In this document: positions 6,145 to 12,820 of the stretch, piece by piece
Numbering within the stretch: position 1 is the first letter of the stretch
Layout: each line of letters begins with the position of its first letter
From: an uncultured Cryptobacterium sp.
GTDB lineage: Bacteria; Actinomycetota; Coriobacteriia; Coriobacteriales; Eggerthellaceae
Direction of reading: 5' to 3'
Assembly (NCBI GenBank): GCA_900554685.1
Contig: USIG01000034.1
Location: forward strand, 1 to 12,900
DNA: 12,900 nucleotides
Program-made: the position numbers and the translations under genes
Notes under the pieces: generated by a model
What the model saw: only the letters and a program-made list of their open reading frames with translations
Told to the model about the DNA's origin: nothing
The model's database searches: none

Positions 6145-8046
6145 GGAAAGCTTCAAATCATGGACACCACCATTCGTGATGGTCAGCAGAGCTTGTGGGC
6201 TACCAGAATGTCAATTGGTGATATGCTTCCGATCTTACCTAAGATGGATCGCGTAGGTTATTGGGCAATTGAGGCATGGGGTGGCGCAACCTTTGATACC
6301 TGTTTGCGTTTCTTGGATGAAAACCCCTGGGATCGCCTTCGTTCCATTAAAGCCAAAACTCCTAACACACGCCTTGCAATGCTTTCGCGTGGCCAGAATC
6401 TTGTGGGATACAAGCACTATTCCAAGGAAATCGTGCACCGCTTTATCGAAGCTGCTCATCGCAATGGCATCGATGTATTTCGCGTGTTCGACGCGCTGAA
6501 CGATATTCGAAACGTAGTTGACAACGCTGAGGCCATTAAAGACTGCGGCGGTCATTTCGAGGGAGCTATTTCCTACACCATGTCTCCTGTTCATACCCTT
6601 GATAGTTTCTTGGAGTATGGTCAACAGCTCAAGGATCTCGGTGCAGATTCTATCGCCATTAAAGATATGGCAGGCATGCTTACTCCCTACCGTACCGAGC
6701 GCATGGTAAAGGCATTTAATGCTGAAATTGGCCTGCCAGTTCATATTCACTGTCATTATGTTGGTGGCATGGCTCCGGCAAATATCATTAAAGCTACCGA
6801 GGCGGGCGCTGCTATTGCTGATACGGCAAGTGCACCTCTTGCTTTTGGTAATTCTCATCCTGCGGTAGAAATGATTGTTGCTGCCTTGCAGGAAAGCCGT
6901 TACGACACTCAACTTGATCTTGGTCTGCTTTTCGAGATTTCTGAATACTGGGAAGAAGTTCGCAAGCGTGGTCATTACAAGCGCGGCGTTTCATCTTTGA
7001 TCCATATGAAGGTATATTCACACCAGGTTCCTGGTGGTATGATGTCAAACCTTATGTCTCAGCTTGAGATTCAAAATGCAACCGATCGCCTCGATGAGGT
7101 AATGGCTGAAATCCCTGTGGTTCGTGCTGAGGTTGGATATCCTCCTTTGGTAACGCCTCTTTCTCAAATTGTAGGCACCCAGGCAGTCTTTAACGTTCTT
7201 ACCGGTAAGCGTTGGAGCGTTGTTTCGAAAGAAATGAAGGACTATATCTGTGGTTACTACGGCAAGGCTCCTGGTCCTATGAGTCCTGAAATCGTGAAGA
7301 AGGTTGTTGGTGATGACACCGACAAGATTCTTCCTCCCGATGTGGCACCAGGATCTTTGGTAACAACCACCTTTGCTGAAGTTGAAGAAGAAATTGGCGA
7401 TTTGGCAAAGTCTGAAGAAGACGTTTTGATGTATGCCCTTTTCCCGAACGAGGCGCGTACATATTTAAGTAAACACCGTACATCTGAAAAGGTCGATTTC
7501 CTTCTTGAGCAGGAATCGAGCATGACCAAGGAGGACGATTACGTGGATATTAATCAGATTCGTGAATTGGTACGCGTTGCTGAAGAAAGCGGCGTTGGTG
7601 AAATTGTGGTAGAAGAAGAGGGCGCACGCATTGCAGTGCGTATGCCAAGTGCGGTTGCAGCTGCTCCTGCACCTGCTGCACCTGTTGTTGCCGCTCCTGC
7701 CGCTGAGGCTGCTCCTGCAGCTCCTCAAGCAGGAGCGCCAAGCGCAGCAAATAATGGATCTCGTCCCGCAAGCTGGCATTGCGTAACGGCTCCTATGGTT
7801 GGCACCTTCTATGTTGCTCCTGCTCCTGGCGAGCCACCTTTCGTCCAGGTAGGCGATGAAGTGGCAGCAAATCAAACGCTTTGTATCGTTGAAGCTATGA
7901 AGCTTATGAATGAAATTACTGCCGAAGAAATGGGTACTATTCGCGAGGTATGCCTCGAAGATGCAACCCCTGTTGAATTTGGAACCCCCTTGTTCTACAT
8001 CGAGCCTCATGTAAATCATGATGCTATTGGTCCGGAGAGTGCATAA
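6142..8046 (+). CDS. Pyruvate/oxaloacetate carboxyltransferase domain fused to AccB-type biotin carrier
   Basis: A 634-residue biotin-enzyme subunit. Residues about 1-455 form the carboxyltransferase TIM barrel of the pyruvate carboxylase B / oxaloacetate decarboxylase alpha / transcarboxylase 5S family. Visible are DTTIRDGQQS with metal ligand Asp13, IKDMAG with the expected carbamylated Lys174, and HCH with ligands His203 and His205. TPLSQIVGTQAVFNV is a later 5S-like block. Residues about 468-634 are a whole AccB: the N-terminal DINQIRELV helix, a Pro/Ala-rich linker (about 501-545), then a biotinyl domain starting TAPMVGTFY with biotinylated Lys587 in EAMKLM. The biotinyl domain has the AccB-type insertion rather than the simple form usual in oxaloacetate decarboxylase alpha. 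With AccC directly downstream, carboxylation of pyruvate to oxaloacetate is the likeliest reaction; no sodium-pump beta or gamma subunit gene is present here. Decarboxylase or transcarboxylase roles remain possible. Confidence 0.9.
   Translation: MGKLQIMDTTIRDGQQSLWATRMSIGDMLPILPKMDRVGYWAIEAWGGATFDTCLRFLDENPWDRLRSIKAKTPNTRLAMLSRGQNLVGYKHYSKEIVHRFIEAAHRNGIDVFRVFDALNDIRNVVDNAEAIKDCGGHFEGAISYTMSPVHTLDSFLEYGQQLKDLGADSIAIKDMAGMLTPYRTERMVKAFNAEIGLPVHIHCHYVGGMAPANIIKATEAGAAIADTASAPLAFGNSHPAVEMIVAALQESRYDTQLDLGLLFEISEYWEEVRKRGHYKRGVSSLIHMKVYSHQVPGGMMSNLMSQLEIQNATDRLDEVMAEIPVVRAEVGYPPLVTPLSQIVGTQAVFNVLTGKRWSVVSKEMKDYICGYYGKAPGPMSPEIVKKVVGDDTDKILPPDVAPGSLVTTTFAEVEEEIGDLAKSEEDVLMYALFPNEARTYLSKHRTSEKVDFLLEQESSMTKEDDYVDINQIRELVRVAEESGVGEIVVEEEGARIAVRMPSAVAAAPAPAAPVVAAPAAEAAPAAPQAGAPSAANNGSRPASWHCVTAPMVGTFYVAPAPGEPPFVQVGDEVAANQTLCIVEAMKLMNEITAEEMGTIREVCLEDATPVEFGTPLFYIEPHVNHDAIGPESA
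7522..7545 (+). promoter_or_regulatory. Candidate internal ribosome binding site and in-frame start for free AccB
   Basis: Within the fusion gene, AAGGAGG (7528-7534) stands 8 bases before GTG at 7543, which is in frame (codon 468) and begins exactly where AccB proteins begin: (V/M)-DINQIRELV, compared with the common AccB start MDI. Initiation there would give a 167-residue biotin carrier of normal AccB size ending at 8046. An in-frame ATG at 7522 (MTKEDDY...) with AGGA seven bases upstream is a second candidate. The site could also be chance, since AAG GAG GAC simply encodes Lys-Glu-Asp. Confidence 0.45.
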
Positions 8047-9396
8047 ATGTTTGACAAAGTGTTAATCGCTAATCGTGGTGAAGTTGCACTACGTATTATG
8101 CGTGCCTGTAAGGAATTGGGTATTAAAACGGTAGCGGTATATTCCACCGAAGATGCCGATACCTACCCAGTCCAATATGCGGATGAAAAGGTCTGCATTG
8201 GACCTGCTCAGGCAAATAAAAGCTATTTGGTAATGTCGTCGATTATTGCTGCTGCTATCAACACGGGCGCTCAAGCAATACATCCTGGCTATGGCTTCTT
8301 AGCGGAAAATTCAGACTTTGCTCGTGCGTGTGCCGATAACAACATTGTCTTTATCGGTCCTTCACCTGAGTGCATTGATGCCATGGGCAATAAGGCTGCA
8401 GCCCGTGAAACCATGAAGGCTTGTGGAGTTCCTACTGTTCCGGGCTCTGATGGTGTGGTTGAAACCGTTGAAGAGGCTCGTGCTTTTGCCGAAAAGGCAG
8501 GATATCCTGTGCTTGTTAAAGCTTCAGCTGGTGGTGGCGGTAAGGGTATGCGTGAAGTGCATGATCCTGCCGATCTTGAGGCCCAGTTTATGGCGGCAAA
8601 AAACGAGGCTCAGGCAGCTTTTGGTAATGGCGATGTGTATTTAGAGAAGCTCGTTTTACGTCCTCGCCATGTTGAGGTTCAGGTTCTTGCTGACAAACAT
8701 GGCAATCGCATTTCTTTGTGCGAACGTGACTGTTCCTTGCAGCGCAGACATCAAAAGCTTCTCGAGGAGGCTCCTTCTCCTGCACTTACCGATGAAATTC
8801 GTCGCGCAATGGGTGTTGCTGCGGTTAAGGCAGTTCGTGCCACGGGCTATGAGAACGCTGGCACTATTGAGTTCTTGCTTGATCAGGATGGCAACTTCTA
8901 CTTTATGGAAATGAACACTCGTGTTCAGGTCGAACATCCTGTCACTGAAATGATCACGGGCACTGACATTATTAAAGAGCAGTTGCGCATTGCAGCAGGA
9001 GAGCCTATTTCATGTATGGATAAGGTTCCCTTTAGCCCTAATGGCCATGCTATGGAATTTCGCATCAACGCAGAAGATCCCGACATGGATTTTCGTCCAT
9101 GCCCAGGTACTATCACGCGTTTTGAAACTCCTGCAGGACCAGGCGTTCGCGTTGAGACCTACATTAAGGAAGGTTCTCGCATTTCGCCCTATTACGATTC
9201 TATGGTTGCAAAGCTTATCGTCTGGGGTAACGATCGCGAAGAGTGCATTGCGCGCGGCAAGCGTGCTTTGGATGAATTCCACATCGAAGGTATTAAAACG
9301 ACGATTCCTTTCCACCAAAAGGTTCTAGAAATGGACGCCTTTATTGAAGGAAGGGTTTATACTGACTTCATTGAAACCGAAATGGGGGATAACTAA
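8047..9396 (+). CDS. accC: Biotin carboxylase
   Basis: ATP-grasp enzyme that carboxylates the biotin on a carrier protein using bicarbonate and ATP. The product is 449 residues, the same length as E. coli AccC, and its key residues fall at nearly the same numbers: the glycine loop GGGGKG (162-167), Glu288 in MEMNTR, Arg292 and Glu296 in RVQVEH, and Arg339 in EFRINAEDP. The HPGYGFLAEN and CSLQRRHQK blocks are intact. The ATG directly abuts the TAA of the carboxyltransferase-AccB gene, indicating translational coupling and matched amounts. It could serve as the carboxylase of pyruvate carboxylase, of acetyl-CoA carboxylase, or of both; accA and accD are not in the window, so the gene symbol reflects the family, not a proven single role. 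Confidence 0.96.
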   Translation: MFDKVLIANRGEVALRIMRACKELGIKTVAVYSTEDADTYPVQYADEKVCIGPAQANKSYLVMSSIIAAAINTGAQAIHPGYGFLAENSDFARACADNNIVFIGPSPECIDAMGNKAAARETMKACGVPTVPGSDGVVETVEEARAFAEKAGYPVLVKASAGGGGKGMREVHDPADLEAQFMAAKNEAQAAFGNGDVYLEKLVLRPRHVEVQVLADKHGNRISLCERDCSLQRRHQKLLEEAPSPALTDEIRRAMGVAAVKAVRATGYENAGTIEFLLDQDGNFYFMEMNTRVQVEHPVTEMITGTDIIKEQLRIAAGEPISCMDKVPFSPNGHAMEFRINAEDPDMDFRPCPGTITRFETPAGPGVRVETYIKEGSRISPYYDSMVAKLIVWGNDREECIARGKRALDEFHIEGIKTTIPFHQKVLEMDAFIEGRVYTDFIETEMGDN

Positions 9397-9397
9397 A

Positions 9398-9742
9398 ATG
9401 TCTGATATCAATACTGAAGGCATGGCAATTGCTCCCGGTGTAATGGAGACTATTGTTATTCTTGCCGTTCGCGAGGTTCCTGGTGTGGCTTCTGTTGGCG
9501 CTGCACCAAGTGGTATTCGTTCACTTCTTGCATTTAAACAATCCACTCAAGGAGTGAATGTTTCGGTCAATGATGATGATACGGTAGCAGTTGAGGTAAC
9601 GCTTCGTGTTCAGTCTGGTCATTCTTTAGAGGATATTGCTAAGGCTGTTCGTCAGGCTGTTGCCGATGCAGTGCTCACTCAAGTTGGTCTTGTGGTATCT
9701 CGCGTTGATATCACAGTTAATGGTATTCAGTTCCAAGATTAG
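9398..9742 (+). CDS. Asp23/Gls24 family protein, YqhY-like
   Basis: A 114-residue member of the Asp23 (DUF322) family, with the typical IAPGVMETIVILAVREVPGV opening, a central SVNDDDTVAVEVTL strand pair, and the closing VDITVNGIQF. No signal peptide or membrane segment is visible, so it should be cytosolic. ATG at 9398 is chosen over an in-frame ATG at 9344: it lies one base after the accC stop, GGGGGAT is about 9 bases upstream, and the longer form would add 18 unconserved residues inside accC. In Bacillus subtilis the homologue yqhY is also directly after accC, and its loss is reported to select for mutations lowering acetyl-CoA carboxylase activity. A role in tuning the carboxylase encoded just upstream is therefore a reasonable inference. 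Confidence 0.9.
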   Translation: MSDINTEGMAIAPGVMETIVILAVREVPGVASVGAAPSGIRSLLAFKQSTQGVNVSVNDDDTVAVEVTLRVQSGHSLEDIAKAVRQAVADAVLTQVGLVVSRVDITVNGIQFQD

Positions 9743-9753
9743 GTTTTGCCTCT

Positions 9754-10185
9754 ATGTCAAAAGCTTTGCAACATGAAGAAAGGGTAATTGCGCGCAAAAA
9801 TGCGCTGCAGTTGCTTTATCAGGGAGATATTTTAGAAAAAACTCCTCACAGCATCATTAGTGATCGTCTTTTGGTCCCTGAGACCCAGGGTTTGGATGAC
9901 TATGCTGTTATGCTTCTCGATCTTGTACAAGAGCATCTCTCAGATATCGACAAGCGTATTGTTTCTGCAAGTGAAAACTGGTCTATGGATCGTATGCCTG
10001 TCGTGGATCGCTCTCTTTTACGTCTTGCTGCGTGTGAGATGTGTTATGTAGAGGATGTGCCTATTTCTGTTTCAATCAACGAAGCAGTGAATTTAGCAAA
10101 AGAATTTGGCGGTGAGAATTCCCCCCGTTTCGTGAATGGCATTCTGGGACGTATTGCTACTCAGCTTGAAGAGGAGAACTCGTAA
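9754..10185 (+). CDS. nusB: Transcription antitermination factor NusB
   Basis: RNA-binding protein that, with NusE (S10), acts in antitermination complexes on ribosomal RNA operons. The 143 residues are all-helical in character and carry the family signatures ARKNALQLLYQ at the N-terminus, VDRSLLRLAACEM in the middle, and VPISVSINEAVNLAKEFG followed by RFVNGILG at the C-terminus. The start ATG lies 11 bases after the Asp23-family stop; only a weak AGG precedes it, so translation is probably coupled to the upstream gene. The stop TAA directly abuts the xseB ATG. Assignment is firm. Confidence 0.95.
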   Translation: MSKALQHEERVIARKNALQLLYQGDILEKTPHSIISDRLLVPETQGLDDYAVMLLDLVQEHLSDIDKRIVSASENWSMDRMPVVDRSLLRLAACEMCYVEDVPISVSINEAVNLAKEFGGENSPRFVNGILGRIATQLEEENS

Positions 10186-10470
10186 ATGGCCGAAGGGGAT
10201 GCGCGTTCATTTGAAGATTTAAAAACGCGTCTTGATGAGATCGTAACGCTGGTAAGCGACGATTCTTTGCCGCTTGACGAAGCACTTGATCTTTATGAAG
10301 AAGCAGTTGGTATCGGATTGAGTGCTTCGCGTATTATGGAAGAGGGAATTGCCGAAAGTAATTCGGCTTCATCAGATTCAAAGGTAAATCCTGACACTGA
10401 TGAGAATCTCTCTCAGATAAACTCTTCTGATGAGGGCTTACCTGAGGCAGAAAAACCAATTGAGCATTAA
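10186..10470 (+). CDS. xseB: Exodeoxyribonuclease VII small subunit
   Basis: Small subunit of exonuclease VII, which degrades single-stranded DNA together with XseA. Residues about 8-58 match the family: SFEDLKTRLDEIV, then SLPLDEALDLYEEAV, a helical hairpin with the characteristic (L/S)LPLDEAL turn. Residues about 60-94 form a Ser/Asp/Glu-rich, low-complexity tail that is probably disordered and makes the protein slightly longer than usual. The ATG follows the nusB stop with no gap, and nusB's last codons (GAAGAGGAGAA) supply a GAGGAG site. The partner gene xseA is not next to it, unlike in Bacillus, and must be elsewhere if the enzyme is functional. Confidence 0.88.
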   Translation: MAEGDARSFEDLKTRLDEIVTLVSDDSLPLDEALDLYEEAVGIGLSASRIMEEGIAESNSASSDSKVNPDTDENLSQINSSDEGLPEAEKPIEH

Positions 10471-10494
10471 AATGCTTCGGTAGGTTTACGATCA

Positions 10495-10515
10495 TACGTT
10501 TTTTTTTGAAACGTA
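10495..10515 (+). repeat. Perfect inverted repeat between xseB and dxs
   Basis: TACGTTT (10495-10501) and AAACGTA (10509-10515) form a perfect 7-base inverted repeat around a loop TTTTTTG. It is too AT-rich and has no T-tract after it, so it is a poor terminator; it could be an operator or a chance repeat. A second small repeat, AGCATT/AATGCT (10463-10476), spans the xseB stop codon. Confidence 0.35.
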
Positions 10516-10551
10516 GCTGTTTGATATGTTGCAGGGGAGGGAGGTGTGCAC

Positions 10552-12435
10552 ATGGCACGCATTCTTGATTCAATAGATGCACCTGATAAACTCAAGCTTT
10601 TAACCGATGAAGAACTTGCTATTCTTGCGGGAGAAATTCGTGAGGAAATAATTCAGGTTACCTCTAAAACGGGTGGTCATGTGGCCTCAAGCTTAGGAGC
10701 AGTGGAAATAATACTCGCTGTTCATTCGTTGATTGATTCCCCTCGCGATCGTTTTTTATTTGACGTTGGACACCAGTCCTATGCTCACATGCTTATCACT
10801 GGTCGCTTAAAGGAATTTTCTACGTTACGTCAATACAAAGGACTTTCCGGTTTCCCTAAGCCACAAAGCAATGTCCATGATGTTCATCCTTCTGGTCATG
10901 CTTCTGATTCTCTTTCGGTGGCGTGTGGTTTAGCCCGTGCTCGTGATCTGCGTGGTGGTAAGGAAAAAATTGTTACCTTGATTGGTGATGCTTCCTTAGC
11001 AGGCGGTATGGCGTTTGAGGCACTCAATGACCTTGGTCAGGCGCAAACACCTCTTGTCATTATCCTAAACGATAATGAAATGTCTATTTCTCGTAACGTA
11101 GGTGCTATGGCAAAGCACCTGGGCAGTTTGCGAGTAAGCAACAACTACCGTAAAAGCCGTGATTCCATGCAGGATTTTGTTGAGTCTTCCTTTGGGCCTG
11201 CAGGAAAAGCATTCGTAAAGTTTGGTAAGTCAGCAAAGGATTCGCTTAAGCAGTTTGTTATTCCTGATACGATGCTCTTTGAGCAGTTAGGTATTGTCTG
11301 TACTCCTCCTGTTGATGGTCATAATATTTCTGCGCTTAAAGCTACCTTGCGTCGTGCGCTTGCCTCGGATGTGCCTGTTTTGGTTCACGTGGTAACGAAA
11401 AAGGGTGCGGGATATCTGCCTGCAGAGAAAGATCCTTCTCGTTTTCATGGGGTGGGTCCCTATGATATTAAGACAGGAGCTTCTGTTAAATCTTCCTCAT
11501 CGACCCTTACGTATACTCAAGCTTTTACTGCAGCTTTCGAACATGAAGCTGAGCGTGATGAACGAATCTGTGCTATTTCTGCTGCCATGATAGATGGAAC
11601 GGGCTTGCGTTCTTTTGCGACCAAACATCCTGAGCGTTGTTTTGATGTAGGAATTGCTGAAGCCCATGCGGTCGGTATGGCAAGTGGATTAGCGCTTGGT
11701 GGGCAAAAGCCTGTTGTGGCTCTTTATTCGACGTTTTTACAGCGCGCGGTTGATCAAGTTATTATCAATGTTGCCCTGTGCAATTTAGATGTGGTCTTTG
11801 CGATAGATCGAGCTGGCCTTGTTGGTGATGATGGTCCAACGCACCATGGCATGTTTGATATGGCACTTTTGCGTACGGTACCTAACATGAAAATTATTGC
11901 TCCTTCCAACGAGGCGGAGCTTGTTCATGCTCTTCATACGGCATTGATGCTTCAAGGGCCTGTTGCTCTTCGTTATCCTCGCGGTGCGGCTCAAGGAGTG
12001 GCTCTTCCGCAAGACCCTCTTTATATGAAGCCTGGATGCGCCCGAGTTGTTCGAGAGGGAGACGATGCGTCAATCCTTGCTTTTGGTCGTATGGTCTCTT
12101 ATGCTCTCAAAGCAGCAGAGCAGCTTGAGGCCGAAGGCTATCATGTCCGAGTCGTTGATATGCGTTGGGTAAAGCCTCTCGATAGGCAAGCTATTTGTGA
12201 TGCAGCACGCACTGGCGTTGTTGTTACGGTAGAAGACGGTGTCAGCATCGGCGGTGCTGGCGAGGGTGTTGCTGAAGTTATTGCTGAAGCAGGCTTAAAT
12301 CCTGCCTTTGAGATTCTTGGTCTTCCTGATTCATTTGTTGAACAAGGTAAAGTCGATCAGCTTTTTGCAGATTTAGGTATTGATGCACAAGGTATTGCGC
12401 AAACGCTTCGCACACATTTGTCTGCTAAAAGCTAA
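10552..12435 (+). CDS. dxs: 1-Deoxy-D-xylulose-5-phosphate synthase
   Basis: Thiamine-diphosphate enzyme joining pyruvate and glyceraldehyde 3-phosphate, the first step of the MEP isoprenoid pathway. With ATG at 10552 the product is 627 residues, a normal length. GGHVASSLG and DVGHQSYAHM carry the active-site histidines. The cofactor motif reads GDASLAGGMAFEALN (from residue 145) with NDNEMSISRN closing it; the canonical GDG is GDA here but the metal-binding Asp146 and Asn175 region are kept. The pyrimidine-domain catalytic Glu is Glu370 in GIAEAHAV, and DDGPTHHGMFD and RYPRG follow. A GTG at 10546 could add two residues; I prefer ATG because GGGAGG (10539-10544) is seven bases upstream. It is 81 bases after xseB and probably in the same operon. 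Confidence 0.96.
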   Translation: MARILDSIDAPDKLKLLTDEELAILAGEIREEIIQVTSKTGGHVASSLGAVEIILAVHSLIDSPRDRFLFDVGHQSYAHMLITGRLKEFSTLRQYKGLSGFPKPQSNVHDVHPSGHASDSLSVACGLARARDLRGGKEKIVTLIGDASLAGGMAFEALNDLGQAQTPLVIILNDNEMSISRNVGAMAKHLGSLRVSNNYRKSRDSMQDFVESSFGPAGKAFVKFGKSAKDSLKQFVIPDTMLFEQLGIVCTPPVDGHNISALKATLRRALASDVPVLVHVVTKKGAGYLPAEKDPSRFHGVGPYDIKTGASVKSSSSTLTYTQAFTAAFEHEAERDERICAISAAMIDGTGLRSFATKHPERCFDVGIAEAHAVGMASGLALGGQKPVVALYSTFLQRAVDQVIINVALCNLDVVFAIDRAGLVGDDGPTHHGMFDMALLRTVPNMKIIAPSNEAELVHALHTALMLQGPVALRYPRGAAQGVALPQDPLYMKPGCARVVREGDDASILAFGRMVSYALKAAEQLEAEGYHVRVVDMRWVKPLDRQAICDAARTGVVVTVEDGVSIGGAGEGVAEVIAEAGLNPAFEILGLPDSFVEQGKVDQLFADLGIDAQGIAQTLRTHLSAKS

Positions 12436-12486
12436 GGTGCTAACACTTGAGCCTTTCTGGTGTGAGCTTGTAACTGTTATCAATCA

Positions 12487-12554
12487 GCAGCCTTTCGTTT
12501 GAATGCCTTTTAGCGCGGGTAATGCGAAGCAAAATAAGGCGTTTTATAGGCTGC
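12487..12554. repeat. Nested inverted repeats after dxs, possible structured RNA
   Basis: Three stems can be nested: GCAGCCT (12487-12493) with AGGCTGC (12548-12554), GCCTT (12505-12509) with AAGGC (12536-12540), and CGC (12514-12516) with GCG (12524-12526) around GGGTAAT. A T-rich stretch follows. The internal loops are large, so this may be a structured transcript end, a small RNA element, or partly chance. Confidence 0.4.
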
Positions 12555-12650
12555 ACTTATCTTTTGGGTATTTTTCTTCTTTAGACTAGTTTCTTAGTGT
12601 GAGCGTTATATCTGTTTGGTCTCAATACGTTTTTTTCAAATCGCTCAGGT

Positions 12651-12685
12651 AAACCTTCAATGGTTTCTCTATTTTTTTGTTTTTA
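12651..12685 (+). terminator. Weak hairpin with long T-tract, candidate intrinsic terminator
   Basis: AAACC (12651-12655), loop TTCAAT, GGTTT (12662-12666), then CTCTA and TTTTTTTGTTTTT. The T-tract is strong but the stem is short and AT-rich. If real it would end transcripts from dxs or from a small RNA about 180-230 bases past the dxs stop. Confidence 0.35.
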
Positions 12686-12711
12686 CAGCGTGTTAGATGC
12701 GTCTTTAGGGT

Positions 12712-12740
12712 TTGTGTTTCAGGTATGTATCGTCAATAAT
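12712..12740 (+). promoter_or_regulatory. Candidate sigma-A promoter for amt
   Basis: TTGTGT (12712-12717), a 17-base spacer, and AATAAT (12735-12740). The -10 matches five of six consensus bases and the spacing is ideal; the -35 matches only TTG. Transcription would start near 12747, giving an amt leader of about 120 bases. Pattern evidence only. Confidence 0.35.
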
Positions 12741-12820
12741 TCCTGCGTGTTACAAACTGTTTCCCGATCTGTAAACTAGCGTTCATCTGCGTTTTTGAAC
12801 GTGTTTTGCATGTAAAGATA

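Noticed and set aside
6235..6975. Long minus-strand open frame (246 codons) opposite the carboxyltransferase domain
   Set aside because: It lies wholly inside a gene with clear family motifs on the + strand, its translation is rich in Cys/His/Asn/Arg with no recognisable domain, and it has no ribosome site. It is a coding shadow.
7465..8019. Minus-strand open frame (184 codons) opposite the AccB part of the fusion
   Set aside because: The product is a Cys/Arg/Ser-rich string caused by the Ala/Pro-coding linker on the other strand. No family features and no plausible start signal.
9344..9397. Longer N-terminus for the Asp23-family protein starting at ATG 9344
   Set aside because: It would add 18 residues inside accC with no family similarity. 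ATG 9398 has its own ribosome site and follows the accC stop by one base.
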